This document shows positions 46,760 to 55,272 of a stretch of DNA of 64,000 nt, one piece after another (position 1 is the stretch's first letter; each line of letters begins with the position of its first letter). The notes beneath the pieces are model-generated. The model was not told the DNA's origin. It ran no database searches and was given only the letters and a program-made list of their open reading frames with translations. A program made the translations under genes and the position numbers. The DNA comes from CAYPXJ01 sp964414595 (GTDB lineage Bacteria > Pseudomonadota > Alphaproteobacteria > Rickettsiales > CAIJLX01). The stretch lies in assembly GCA_964414595.1 (NCBI GenBank), contig CAYPXJ010000001.1, forward strand, positions 62,001-126,000, written 5' to 3'.

Positions 46760-47347
46760 TTACTTCTGGGCTTCGACAAGCGTCTCAACCACAGATTTTA
46801 TGCCTTGAAGCCAGTTTTCGGCTTCGCGTTTTTCCACTATACCCGGACTTATTCCATCTTCACCTTTCATATGAAAGGAATAGTCAAGGTAATCCGGTTG
46901 CTCGGATGGGAAAGTTTTGCAAACATAAACTGCTCCTACATGCCGATCGAGATCTTGAGCACCAGCCGCTGCAAGTGTGATCGCCTTTTGAAAATCACCT
47001 AATGGAAATTCTTCCTCAGGATGATTTTCCGCGAACTCTTTGCACCTAGTCGCAAAATCCCCAACACCGTTGAGCTGATATCGAAGATCTTCTAAATCTG
47101 GAGCCAAAAACACAAAATTCAAATGACCGTCGATATTAATACGGCACTCCTTCAAGACTGCGTTTAAAGTCCTGCGAGCTCCGATTCCCACGCTGCATAA
47201 GTTGTCGTTTATAGTGAAACTTATAGCCGCATCGACCTTTTCAAGCGAAATGAACAGATCATAGTCCAGATCCTCATCCTGCAAAATATGCAGCCCTTTA
47301 ATGACCGCACAACGCACGAGTTCCCAATAGTTCGTGTCCATCATCAT
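46760..47347 (-). CDS. Hypothetical 195-residue cytosolic protein
   Basis: I recognise no family. The protein is acidic, has no signal or membrane segment and mixes helices and strands. AGGAG eight bases before the ATG triplet, a TATATA -10-like box just upstream and a dedicated terminator make it a free-standing transcription unit. An 8-bp inverted repeat (ATGATGTT/AACATCAT, 47387-47407) lies upstream of its promoter and could be an operator. Confidence 0.75.
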   Translation of the reverse strand: MMMDTNYWELVRCAVIKGLHILQDEDLDYDLFISLEKVDAAISFTINDNLCSVGIGARRTLNAVLKECRINIDGHLNFVFLAPDLEDLRYQLNGVGDFATRCKEFAENHPEEEFPLGDFQKAITLAAAGAQDLDRHVGAVYVCKTFPSEQPDYLDYSFHMKGEDGISPGIVEKREAENWLQGIKSVVETLVEAQK

Positions 47348-47662
47348 GATGGGACTCCTATATAAAGAACCAAACTCACCTATGGTATGATGTTAACGCA
47401 ACATCATCATGGGCAAAAAGAATCACTCTAACCCTAGCATGGATGTATGACAGAATTATGACAGGGGTCGCCCTTTAAACCCTTTTTAAGGCTTATTTTC
47501 ATCATATTCTGGCGCAAAAAATCGGCCCTATCTCAAGGTTCATGCTGCGGCGCAGCATCGAAATTTATAAAGAGTTTTTGACTATCTTCCAACCGCTTGC
47601 TAGAAACTTGCCACTTATATTTTCCAACTTTTTATTGTGAATTGGGGAACACGCAGATTCAT
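47348..47662. promoter_or_regulatory. Divergent regulatory interval upstream of the 195-residue gene and maeB
   Basis: This 315-bp interval has no credible gene. It contains ATGATGTT/AACATCAT (47387-47407), the dyad ATGCTGCG-G-CGCAGCAT (47542-47558), and a sigma-70-type promoter TTGACT-N17-TAGAAA (47578-47606) for maeB. The dyad lies 19 bases upstream of the -35 box, an activator- or repressor-like position. Confidence 0.6.
47578..47606 (+). promoter_or_regulatory. Promoter of maeB
   Basis: TTGACT (47578-47583) and TAGAAA (47601-47606) are separated by 17 bases. The same -10 hexamer and spacing occur upstream of rpsT. The predicted leader is about 50 bases before the ATG at 47663. Confidence 0.6.
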
Positions 47663-49933
47663 ATGAGCCGCGCGAAGATAACGAATCAAGATGCACTAGA
47701 GTTTCACCGCCAGGGTCGTCCGGGCAAAATTTCCATTGCGCCGACAAAGCCGCTGCTCACGCAGCGTGACCTCTCGCTCGCCTATTCGCCGGGCGTTGCC
47801 GCACCCTGCGAAGAAATCGCACGCGACCCCGAAACGGCATATGAATATACCAGCCGCGGTAATATGGTGGCGGTTATTTCCAACGGCACGGCGGTACTCG
47901 GCCTTGGCAATCTCGGCGCACTCGCTTCCAAACCGGTAATGGAAGGTAAAGCGGTTCTGTTCAAACGCTTCGCCGATATCGATGCCATTGATATCGAAGT
48001 AAACACCGAAGACCCGGAAGAATTCATCAATGCGGTGAAATATCTCGGCCCAAGCTGGGGCGGTATTAATCTGGAAGATATTCGCGGCCCGGATTGCTTC
48101 ATTATCGAAAGCAAACTGAAAGAGCTCATGGATATCCCGATTTTCCATGACGACCAACACGGCACGGCGATTATCGCGCTCGCGGGTATTATGAACGCGC
48201 TCGATATCACCGGCAAAAGCATGAAGAAAATCAAGGTGGTAGTAAATGGCGCGGGCGCTGCGGGCATCGCGTGTTTGGAACTGCTCAAATATATGGGCCT
48301 GCCGCACGATAACGCGCTACTCTGCGATAGTTACGGCGTGATTTACAAAGGCCGCGAAGAAAGCATGAACCAGTGGAAATCGGCGCATGCGGTCGATACG
48401 AAAGAACGCACGCTCACCGACGCGCTGAAAGGCGCGGATGTATTCCTGGGTCTCTCGGTTGCGGGTTGCGTAACGCAGACCATGGTTAAAGGTATGGCGA
48501 AAAACCCGATCATTTTCGCGATGGCCAATCCTGTGCCGGAAATTATGCCGGAAGAAATTGAAGCCGTGCGCAACGATGCGATTATCGCCACCGGCCGTTC
48601 GGATTATCCGAACCAGGTGAATAACGTGATGGGTTTCCCCTATATTTTCCGTGGTGCGCTGGATGTACGCGCGACGCAAATTAACGAAGAAATGAAAGTC
48701 GCCGCGGCGGAAGCACTGGCGAAACTCGCACGCGAGCAAGTTGCTGACGAAGTTGCTGACGCGTATTCCGGCCGCAAAATGCGTTACGGCCCGGACTATA
48801 TTATACCTGTGCCTTTTGACCCCCGTCTCATCAGCACGATTCCACCTGCAGTCGCAAAAGCGGCTATGAAATCGGGTGTTGCGAAAAAACCCATTGAAGA
48901 TTTCGGCCAGTATAAAATTGATCTCTCTGCACGCCTGAATCCAACGGTTAATATTCTCAACAACATCTTCCAGCGCGTGAAGCAAAACCCGAAAACCGTG
49001 GTGTTTGCGGAAGGCGAGGATGAATCTATTATTCGCGCGGCCATCAACTGGAAAGAAAGTGGTTACGGCCATGCGATTCTTGTGGGCCGTGAAGAGCGTG
49101 TGAAAAAAGCGCTTGAAGCCATGGGGATGAACGATTTGAAAGGCGTAGAAATTTCTAACGCCACGAATTGCAAACGTATCGATGACTATATTGATTATCT
49201 TTACCGCAAACTTCAGCGCCGAGGCTTCCTGCATCGCGACGTGGTGCGCATGGTGAAAAACGAGCGTAACTATTTCGCCTCTTGCATGGTCGGTTGCGGC
49301 GATGCGGACGCGATGGTCACCGGTTTTACGCGCACCTATCAGGTGATTTTGGGTACGGTTCGCAATATCTTCAACGCCGAGCCGGGCAAACTCCTTTTCG
49401 GCAGTTCTATTGTCGTGGCGCGCAATGGCCGCGCTGTATTTATGGCGGATACGACCGTGCACGAATTGCCAACCCCGGAAGAATTGGCGCAGATCGCCAT
49501 TCAGGCCGCAGATCAAGCACGTCATATGGGTTATGAACCCCGCGTAGCGCTGCTTTCCTTCTCCAACTTCGGTAACCCGATGCACGAAAAAGCTGAGCGT
49601 ATCCGCCAGGCCGTGCGTGTACTAGACAAAATGAAGGTCGATTTTGAATATGATGGGGAAATGTCCGCCGATGTGGCCCTGAACCCGGATTTGATGAAAC
49701 TCTACCCATTCTGCCGCCTTTCCGGCCCGGCCAACGTGCTGGTGATGCCGGCGCTGCATACCGCCAATATTTCTTACAAGCTTTTGCAAGAGCTTGGCGG
49801 TGGCACGGTAGTGGGTCCGGTGCTGTGCGGTTTGGAAAAACCGGTACAGATTGTGCGCATGAACGCGACGGTATCCGAGATATTGAGCTCGGCGGCCTTT
49901 GCGGCCATGGGCGCCATTATGGCTGACCGCTAG
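47663..49933 (+). CDS. maeB: NADP-dependent malic enzyme with phosphotransacetylase-like domain
   Basis: This 756-residue fused protein converts malate to pyruvate. The malic domain (1-420) shows AYSPGVAAPC near 45, IFHDDQHGTA near 165 and VVNGAGAAGIACLEL near 195 (NAD(P) fold). The C-terminal half (about 430-750) resembles phosphate acetyltransferase and is thought to be regulatory in MaeB proteins. The ATG at 47663 gives the canonical start; an upstream in-frame start would lie between the promoter and leader. With pdh it feeds acetyl-CoA. Confidence 0.95.
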   Translation: MSRAKITNQDALEFHRQGRPGKISIAPTKPLLTQRDLSLAYSPGVAAPCEEIARDPETAYEYTSRGNMVAVISNGTAVLGLGNLGALASKPVMEGKAVLFKRFADIDAIDIEVNTEDPEEFINAVKYLGPSWGGINLEDIRGPDCFIIESKLKELMDIPIFHDDQHGTAIIALAGIMNALDITGKSMKKIKVVVNGAGAAGIACLELLKYMGLPHDNALLCDSYGVIYKGREESMNQWKSAHAVDTKERTLTDALKGADVFLGLSVAGCVTQTMVKGMAKNPIIFAMANPVPEIMPEEIEAVRNDAIIATGRSDYPNQVNNVMGFPYIFRGALDVRATQINEEMKVAAAEALAKLAREQVADEVADAYSGRKMRYGPDYIIPVPFDPRLISTIPPAVAKAAMKSGVAKKPIEDFGQYKIDLSARLNPTVNILNNIFQRVKQNPKTVVFAEGEDESIIRAAINWKESGYGHAILVGREERVKKALEAMGMNDLKGVEISNATNCKRIDDYIDYLYRKLQRRGFLHRDVVRMVKNERNYFASCMVGCGDADAMVTGFTRTYQVILGTVRNIFNAEPGKLLFGSSIVVARNGRAVFMADTTVHELPTPEELAQIAIQAADQARHMGYEPRVALLSFSNFGNPMHEKAERIRQAVRVLDKMKVDFEYDGEMSADVALNPDLMKLYPFCRLSGPANVLVMPALHTANISYKLLQELGGGTVVGPVLCGLEKPVQIVRMNATVSEILSSAAFAAMGAIMADR

Positions 49934-49958
49934 GCATATAAAAAATGCGCCTCAAGGC

Positions 49959-49987
49959 TTGACAGGGGGGTAAAATCCCTTTAGAAA
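49959..49987 (+). promoter_or_regulatory. Promoter of rpsT
   Basis: A consensus TTGACA (49959-49964) is followed after 17 bases by TAGAAA (49982-49987), 46 bases before the rpsT ATG. It begins 26 bases after the maeB stop, so rpsT is transcribed separately. Confidence 0.75.
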
Positions 49988-50032
49988 GCAGCCCCTGAGC
50001 GAAAAATGCTCTGAACTAAAGGAATTAATGAG

Positions 50033-50314
50033 ATGGCAAACCATCGTAACGCACTAAAGGCCATACGCCAGACGATCAAACGCACCGAACGCAACCGCGC
50101 GCGCCGCAATCGCATTCGTTCGTTTGTGAAGCAAGTTGAGCTGGCTATCCAGTCCAAAGACAAAGACGCAGCGAAAGCCGCGTTCCGCGCAGCGGAGTCG
50201 GAGCTGGCGCGTGGCGTGACAAAAGGTGTTCTGAAAAAGAAAACCGCGTCGCGCAAAATCAGCCGCCTGGCGAAAAAAGTTAAAAATATCGACGCGGCAC
50301 AAGCTTCCGCGTAA
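50033..50314 (+). CDS. rpsT: 30S ribosomal protein S20
   Basis: This 93-residue ribosomal protein has the typical MANHRNALKAIRQ start and very basic helices (RTERNRARRNRIRSF; TKGVLKKKTASRKISRLAKKV). AAAGGA lies eight bases upstream of the ATG. The strong upstream promoter fits its expression level. Translation of S20 is autoregulated in Escherichia; nothing here shows whether that applies. Confidence 0.97.
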   Translation: MANHRNALKAIRQTIKRTERNRARRNRIRSFVKQVELAIQSKDKDAAKAAFRAAESELARGVTKGVLKKKTASRKISRLAKKVKNIDAAQASA

Positions 50315-50329
50315 TTCTTCTCTTCATCC

Positions 50330-50524
50330 TTATTTTTTGTTCGGCAGAAATTCCTTGGCTTTGTCCAAGCCTTCGCCTGCGCCGTGAATCACCTTATCGG
50401 TGATTTTCTGCTCGGCGCGATGAACATCCTGCTTTAGCTCGGCACGATTGCTGGGCGTATTCCAGCCTTGAAAAACCAGATAAATGATAAAGGCGATAAC
50501 ACCCCAGAATAACAAATGATGCAT
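50330..50524 (-). CDS. Small membrane protein of unknown function
   Basis: This 64-residue protein has an N-terminal membrane helix (residues 4-20, LLFWGVIAFIIYLVFQGW) and an amphipathic, charged C-terminal helix (RAELKQDVHRAEQKITDK). AGGAG lies upstream of ATG. It is conserved-looking but matches no family I know. It converges with rpsT. Confidence 0.65.
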   Translation of the reverse strand: MHHLLFWGVIAFIIYLVFQGWNTPSNRAELKQDVHRAEQKITDKVIHGAGEGLDKAKEFLPNKK

Positions 50525-50581
50525 AGTCAGCTCCTAGGGCGACTATAGCATAAATTTACCGGCAACCAAAGCTGCCCTAAA

Positions 50582-51979
50582 CTACATGTGAATTACTTTA
50601 CCGTATGCGTCCAGCACCGCTTCGTGCATCATTTCGGAAAGCGTCGGGTGCGGGAAAATGGTGTGCATGAAATCTTCTTCCGTTGCTTCCATGGTTTTGC
50701 CAACCGCATAGCCTTGAATCAGCTCGGTCACTTCCGCGCCGATCATATGCGCGCCGAGTAACTCGCCTGTTTTCGCGTCGAATACGGTTTTTACCAAACC
50801 TTCCGGCTCGCCCAGCGCGATTGCTTTGCCGTTACCAATAAATTGGAATCGGCCTACTTTGACTTGATAGCCTTTATCCTTTGCTGCCTTTTCCGTCAGA
50901 CCGATACTTGCCACCTGTGGGTGCGAATAGGTACAGCCGGGAATCAGCTCTTTCTTCATCGGTTTTACATGCAGGCCGGCAATTTTCTCCACACAGATAA
51001 TGCCTTCATGACTCGCCTTATGCGCCAGCCACGGCGCACCAACCACGTCGCCAATCGCGTAAACGCCCGGCTCGCCGGTTTGCAGATAGGGATCAACAAC
51101 GATAGGGCCTTTTTTAATTTTCACCTTGGTGCCTTCCAGCCCCAANNNNNNNNNNGTATTCGCCACAATCCCCACCGCCATAATCACGCGGTCGAACGTT
51201 GCTTTTTCCTGTTTGCCGTCGCTCTCGAACACCGCCTCTACGCTATCTTTGCCCTTATTTAGCGCTTTTACGGTCGTTTTCGTTTTGATCGCGAGACCTT
51301 GTTTTTCGAATTGCTTTTGTGCGAATTTGGAAATCTCTTCATCTTCCACTGGCAATACACGATCCATCACCTCTACCACCTTGACTTTCGCGCCCAGGGC
51401 ACTAAAGAAACTCGCGAACTCAATCCCGATGGCGCCGCTGCCCACCACAAGCAGATTTTTCGGCATCGTCTCCGGCACCATGGCTTCTTTATAGGTCCAA
51501 ACAAGTTTGCCGTCTGGTTCCAAGCCTGGCAGCACGCGCGCTCGCGCGCCGGTCGCGATAATAATATGTTTTGCCTCGATATCCGCCACCGGCTTGCCGT
51601 CTTTTTCGACTTTGATTTTGCCTTTGCCGTTCAGCTTGCCGAAACCGTCAAACACCGTGACCTTATTTTTCTTGAGTAGCATGCCGATACCTTTGGAAAG
51701 CTGGCTCGCCACACCGCGGCTACGCTCCACGACTTTTTTCAAATCGAAGCTCACCTTTTCCACCTTCAGTCCATACTCTTCCGCATGCTGAAATTGACGA
51801 TACACTTCCGCCGAACGCAAAAGCGCTTTAGTTGGAATACAGCCCCAATTAAGGCAAATCCCGCCAAGGTGGTTCGCCTCGACAATCGCGGTTTTGAGTT
51901 TAAGTTGCGCGGCGCGAATTGCCGCCACATAACCGCCCGGCCCACTACCAATAATCACCACATCAAATTGTTCTGCCAT
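50582..51979 (-). CDS. lpdA: Dihydrolipoyl dehydrogenase (E3), with a 10-N gap
   Basis: This FAD enzyme reoxidises lipoamide in the pyruvate (and possibly oxoglutarate) dehydrogenase complex. FAD motif IIGSGPGGYVAAIRAA near 10, redox disulfide GGICLNWGCIPTKALL near 40, NAD motif VVGSGAIGIEFASFF near 180 and HPTLSEMMHE near 440 (catalytic His) are visible. Ten N (51146-51155) fall in the segment after VANT near residue 275; the flanks stay in one frame, so the gene is probably intact and the break is an assembly artefact. Confidence 0.94.
   Translation of the reverse strand: MAEQFDVVIIGSGPGGYVAAIRAAQLKLKTAIVEANHLGGICLNWGCIPTKALLRSAEVYRQFQHAEEYGLKVEKVSFDLKKVVERSRGVASQLSKGIGMLLKKNKVTVFDGFGKLNGKGKIKVEKDGKPVADIEAKHIIIATGARARVLPGLEPDGKLVWTYKEAMVPETMPKNLLVVGSGAIGIEFASFFSALGAKVKVVEVMDRVLPVEDEEISKFAQKQFEKQGLAIKTKTTVKALNKGKDSVEAVFESDGKQEKATFDRVIMAVGIVANXXXXLGLEGTKVKIKKGPIVVDPYLQTGEPGVYAIGDVVGAPWLAHKASHEGIICVEKIAGLHVKPMKKELIPGCTYSHPQVASIGLTEKAAKDKGYQVKVGRFQFIGNGKAIALGEPEGLVKTVFDAKTGELLGAHMIGAEVTELIQGYAVGKTMEATEEDFMHTIFPHPTLSEMMHEAVLDAYGKVIHM
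51146..51155. other. Assembly gap (10 N) inside lpdA
   Basis: A run of exactly ten N. A second run of the same length occurs in acpP at 63954, which suggests a fixed placeholder rather than a measured distance. Here ten unknown bases keep the reading frame. Confidence 0.97.
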
Positions 51980-51980
51980 A

Positions 51981-52385
51981 TTACCATTCCTCTGGATTTA
52001 CTGGGGTTTTATCTGGATTCGATGGCGCAGGTTTACTGGTTTTTTGCGGCGGATTCAACGGTTTTTCCTCTGGTTTAATCACTTCCGCTTCCACTTCTTC
52101 CACGGGCATTTCTTCCAGCGGTTTTTTCTTTTTCGCACCGGCGAATTTTGTTTCAAATTCGCGCTCCATATATAATTGCGCTTCCGCGCTACTGCGCTTC
52201 ACCATCGTGCCGGATTTTTTGCAATTCGGGCATTCGATGCGCGCGCCAATACGCCGCCACGCGCTATAAAACGGCCCGGGAATCAGTAAGACTGCCCAGA
52301 TGGCAATCTCTACCGCCTTGCTGCCCTTGAGGATTTTTTTCGGGGCGCCTTCGTAGCCGCAGGAAGTGCAAATGTAGGTGGACAT
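51981..52385 (-). CDS. Zinc-ribbon membrane protein in the pdh operon
   Basis: This 134-residue protein starts YICTSCGYEG and has a second pair ECPNCKKSG near 73, so four cysteines can form a zinc ribbon. Between them is a hydrophobic stretch (about 27-45, AVEIAIWAVLLIPGPFYSAW), and the C-terminal 40 residues are Pro/Glu/Lys-rich. It sits between pdhC and lpdA with gaps of 16 and 1 bases. No function is known; its constant placement would be worth testing in related genomes. Confidence 0.72.
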   Translation of the reverse strand: MSTYICTSCGYEGAPKKILKGSKAVEIAIWAVLLIPGPFYSAWRRIGARIECPNCKKSGTMVKRSSAEAQLYMEREFETKFAGAKKKKPLEEMPVEEVEAEVIKPEEKPLNPPQKTSKPAPSNPDKTPVNPEEW

Positions 52386-52401
52386 AATTCCACCTTAGCA
52401 A

Positions 52402-53694
52402 TTACACAAACAACAATACAGGCTCTTCGAGCAGCCGCTTAAAGTGCTTGAGGAAAATTGCGCCGAGTGCACCGTCCACCACACGGTGATCCACCGAAAG
52501 CGTTGCGCTCATCACGGTGGCGATTTCAAGTTTATCGCCCACCACGACCGGCTTTTTCACACCCGCGCCAACGGCCAGAATACAGCCTTGCGGCGGGTTG
52601 ATGATCGCGGCGAAATGCTGCACGTCATACATACCGAGATTCGAGATACTGAAACCGCCGCCCTGGAATTCCTCGGGCTTTAATTTATTTGCGCGCGCGC
52701 GTCCGGCGAGATCTTTCATCTCGTTGGAAATTTGCGGCAGCGATTTTTGGTCGGCGTTTTTGATAATCGGCGTGATCAAACCATCGTCGGTTGCTACCGC
52801 TACCGAAATATCGACGTTATTATATTGCACGATCGCATCGTCATACCAGCTGGCATTGCAGCGCGGCTCTTTTTTGAGCGCGATACCGGTCGCCTTAATC
52901 ACCAGATCATTCACGGAAATTTTATAAGCCGGTTTGCCATCATCACCTTTGGGCGCTTCGGCGTTCAGCACTTCACGCACCTGCAAAAGCTTATCGAGGT
53001 TACATTCCACCGTAAGGTAAAAATGCGGCACTTGCTGCTTCGATTCAGTGAGACGGCGCGCAATGACTTTGCGCATATTGTTGTTCGGAATCGTCACGAA
53101 CTCGACCGGGTGACGGCGCACGACACCACCGCGTCCACCGCCGGTGCGAATCGCATCTTCCACATCGGCGCGAAGAATTCTTCCATGCGGGCCGGTGCCA
53201 AAAATCTGCGCGAGATCGAGGCTGCTTTCCTTCGCGATACGTTTGGCCAGCGGGCTTGCTTTCGCGCGGCCACCAGATGAAGAAACTGCCGGAGCAGAAG
53301 CTGCAACAGGCGCTTTACTTGCTTGCGGCGCAACGCTTGGTGCCAGTTTCGGCGCAGCGGTTGGAGCCGGTGCAGCGCTTGGCGCTGCTTTCGCTTCTTC
53401 TTTTTTCTCCGGCTCTTTCGGCTTGTAAGAATCGAGCGCTTTTTTATCTTCGCCTTCTTCCAAAAGCAGCGCGATAACCTTATTCACCGGCACGGATTGT
53501 GCGCCCTCTTCCACCAGAATTTTACCGAGCACGCCGCTATCGACCGCTTCGACTTCCATCGTCGCTTTATCGGTTTCAATTTCGGCGATCACCTGGCCGG
53601 GCGCAATTTTATCACCGGGTTTTTTCACCCATTTGGCGAGGTTGCCTTCGGTCATCGTCGGCGAAAGCGCCGGCATTAAAATTTCAATCGGCAT
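52402..53694 (-). CDS. pdhC: Pyruvate dehydrogenase E2, dihydrolipoamide acetyltransferase
   Basis: This 430-residue core subunit has one N-terminal lipoyl domain (ETDKATMEVEAV near 43, with the lipoylated Lys), an Ala/Pro-rich linker (about 85-140), an E3/E1-binding domain (SPLAKRIAKE near 148) and the catalytic acyltransferase domain ending in SVDHRVVDGALGA near 400 (His and Asp active site). Only one lipoyl domain is present. It lies downstream of pdhB but three small envelope-peptide genes separate them. Confidence 0.95.
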   Translation of the reverse strand: MPIEILMPALSPTMTEGNLAKWVKKPGDKIAPGQVIAEIETDKATMEVEAVDSGVLGKILVEEGAQSVPVNKVIALLLEEGEDKKALDSYKPKEPEKKEEAKAAPSAAPAPTAAPKLAPSVAPQASKAPVAASAPAVSSSGGRAKASPLAKRIAKESSLDLAQIFGTGPHGRILRADVEDAIRTGGGRGGVVRRHPVEFVTIPNNNMRKVIARRLTESKQQVPHFYLTVECNLDKLLQVREVLNAEAPKGDDGKPAYKISVNDLVIKATGIALKKEPRCNASWYDDAIVQYNNVDISVAVATDDGLITPIIKNADQKSLPQISNEMKDLAGRARANKLKPEEFQGGGFSISNLGMYDVQHFAAIINPPQGCILAVGAGVKKPVVVGDKLEIATVMSATLSVDHRVVDGALGAIFLKHFKRLLEEPVLLFV

Positions 53695-53711
53695 ATAATC
53701 CTGTTGTGATC

Positions 53712-53825
53712 TTATTGTGCAGTTCGTTCAATCGCGCCGCCTGCCTGACGCATGTCTCGGCCAAAGCCTTCCATCGTATTGCATGCGCTTAGCAAAAGCA
53801 GCGAAAGTAAAAACAGATATTTCAT
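53712..53825 (-). CDS. Entericidin-like small lipoprotein
   Basis: This 37-residue peptide reads KYLFLLSLLLLSACNTMEGFG then RDMRQAGGAIERTAQ (split here for length). The signal ends in the lipobox LLSAC, and the CNTMEGFGRDMRQAGG pattern is typical of the EcnA/EcnB entericidin family of cell-envelope antidote/toxin lipoproteins. It is too short for standard ORF calls. It lies between pdhC and another small lipoprotein, within the pdh gene group. Confidence 0.85.
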   Translation of the reverse strand: MKYLFLLSLLLLSACNTMEGFGRDMRQAGGAIERTAQ

Positions 53826-53826
53826 A

Positions 53827-53967
53827 TTAACGGCAAGGAATCCCCGGCGGGCAATGGCGGCGCAGCGGACGATGATCATCATCGTAATGATGCGGTTCCA
53901 CGCGCGCGCACGCGCCCAAAAAATTCAGCGCCATTAACATAGCCAGACTTGCAAAAAGCATTCGCAT
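53827..53967 (-). CDS. Small lipoprotein, 46 residues
   Basis: The sequence RMLFASLAMLMALNFLGACARV shows a signal peptide and lipobox LGAC; the mature part is 27 residues rich in His, Asp, Arg and Pro (VEPHHYDDDHR). A strong AGGAGG Shine-Dalgarno sits six bases before ATG, so expression is credible. The His/Asp cluster could bind metal; this is inference. It ends one base before the entericidin gene start. Confidence 0.72.
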   Translation of the reverse strand: MRMLFASLAMLMALNFLGACARVEPHHYDDDHRPLRRHCPPGIPCR

Positions 53968-53976
53968 TGTTTCCTC

Positions 53977-54255
53977 CTAGTAAGCCGTGGGTGAATTGCT
54001 GCTGCCCGTATTGCTGCTATCGCTCGGGCTGAATTGTTGTTTCACAGCTTCCGGCGGCGCAACACGCACTTTGTAATCCTCAAAAGGCGCCTTATCTTCT
54101 TTTTCTGCTTTAGCTTTTTCTTCCGGCGTCTGCGCTACAGGGGCAGCAGTTTGCGCCGCAGGCGGAGTTACATCTTCTGCTTCCACCTCACTGAAAGAAT
54201 GGATCAGCATCAAAGTGAGCATGAAACAGGTAATAATCAAACTAACACGGCACAT
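53977..54255 (-). CDS. Secreted peptide, 92 residues, unknown function
   Basis: From the ATG at 54255 (AAAGGAA six bases upstream) the product has a signal peptide (CRVSLIITCFMLTLMLIHSFSEVEA, with cleavage near EA/ED), then a charged low-complexity mature part with TPEEKAKAEKEDKAPFEDYK and a Ser/Asn-rich end. A longer reading frame extends into pdhB but would overlap it and lacks a signal. It is the first of three small envelope genes between pdhB and pdhC. Confidence 0.65.
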   Translation of the reverse strand: MCRVSLIITCFMLTLMLIHSFSEVEAEDVTPPAAQTAAPVAQTPEEKAKAEKEDKAPFEDYKVRVAPPEAVKQQFSPSDSSNTGSSNSPTAY

Positions 54256-54271
54256 ACAATTTCCTTTCCGG

Positions 54272-55270
54272 CTACGCGGAACGATAACAGGTTTCTTTTG
54301 CCGCATCGATAATATCCTGCACTTGCGGCAGTGCGAGTTTTTCTAAATTTGCAGCATAAGGCAGCGGCACATCACGACCGGTCACACGCACCACCGGCGC
54401 GTCGAGATCATCAAACGCCTGTTCCATCATCACGGCGGTCAGCTCCGCGCCAACACCGGCAAACGGCCAGCCTTCTTCCACCGAAATTAGGCGGTGCGTT
54501 TTCTTCACCGAATTCACCACGGTTTCCGTATCGAGCGGACGCAGCGTACGCAAATCAATCACCTCGGCGCTAATGCCTTCCGCCGCTAATTTCTCTGCCG
54601 CTTCGAGCGCATGTTTTACCATCAGCGAAAACGCCGTGATGGTGACATCCGTACCCTCGCGCAGCACGGCGGCTTTGCCGATCGGGATGATATAATTGTC
54701 ATTGAAAATTTCCGGCTCCGGCACATTCATTTTGAAGCCGTAAGTAATTTCATTCTCGAGGAAAATCACCGGGTTCGGATCACGAATCGCGGCTTTCAGC
54801 AGGCCTTTGCAATCCGCCGCAGAATACGGCGCGATAACTTTCAGGCCCGGCACATGCGCATACCAGCTCGCAAAACATTGCGAGTGCTGCGCCGCCACGC
54901 GCGCTGCCGCACCGTTCGGCCCGCGGAATACGATCGGGCAACGCACCTGCCCGCCGGACATATAATTTTGCTTTGCCGCCGAATTAATGATCTGGTCAAT
55001 CGCCTGCATGCCGAAATTCCACGTCATGAATTCCACAACAGGCTTGAGGCCCGCAAACGCCGCGCCAACACCCAGACCGGCAAAACCATGCTCGGTAATT
55101 GGCGTATCGATCACGCGTTTCGCGCCGAATTCCTGCAGCAAACCTTCGGTGACTTTATACGCGCCCTGATATTCTGCGACTTCCTCGCCCATGACGAACA
55201 CGTCCGGATCACGACGCATTTCCTCGGCCATGGCATCACGAAGCGCTACGCGTACAGTCATCTCAGCCAT
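54272..55270 (-). CDS. pdhB: Pyruvate dehydrogenase E1 beta subunit
   Basis: This 332-residue subunit pairs with PdhA to decarboxylate pyruvate. Motifs are VFVMGEEVAEYQGAYKVTEGL near 25 (catalytic Glu), EFMTWNFGMQAIDQI near 82 and FRGPNGAAARVAAQHSQ near 115, with the C-terminal transketolase domain ending near 330. No lipoyl domain is fused at the N-terminus, unlike in some alphaproteobacteria. pdhA precedes it by two bases. Confidence 0.96.
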   Translation of the reverse strand: MAEMTVRVALRDAMAEEMRRDPDVFVMGEEVAEYQGAYKVTEGLLQEFGAKRVIDTPITEHGFAGLGVGAAFAGLKPVVEFMTWNFGMQAIDQIINSAAKQNYMSGGQVRCPIVFRGPNGAAARVAAQHSQCFASWYAHVPGLKVIAPYSAADCKGLLKAAIRDPNPVIFLENEITYGFKMNVPEPEIFNDNYIIPIGKAAVLREGTDVTITAFSLMVKHALEAAEKLAAEGISAEVIDLRTLRPLDTETVVNSVKKTHRLISVEEGWPFAGVGAELTAVMMEQAFDDLDAPVVRVTGRDVPLPYAANLEKLALPQVQDIIDAAKETCYRSA

Positions 55271-55272
55271 AA

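Noticed and set aside
48317..49585. 422-residue open frame antisense to maeB
   Set aside because: It mirrors the maeB coding frame, has a composition rich in His and Arg typical of antisense shadows, and no Shine-Dalgarno; maeB is certain.
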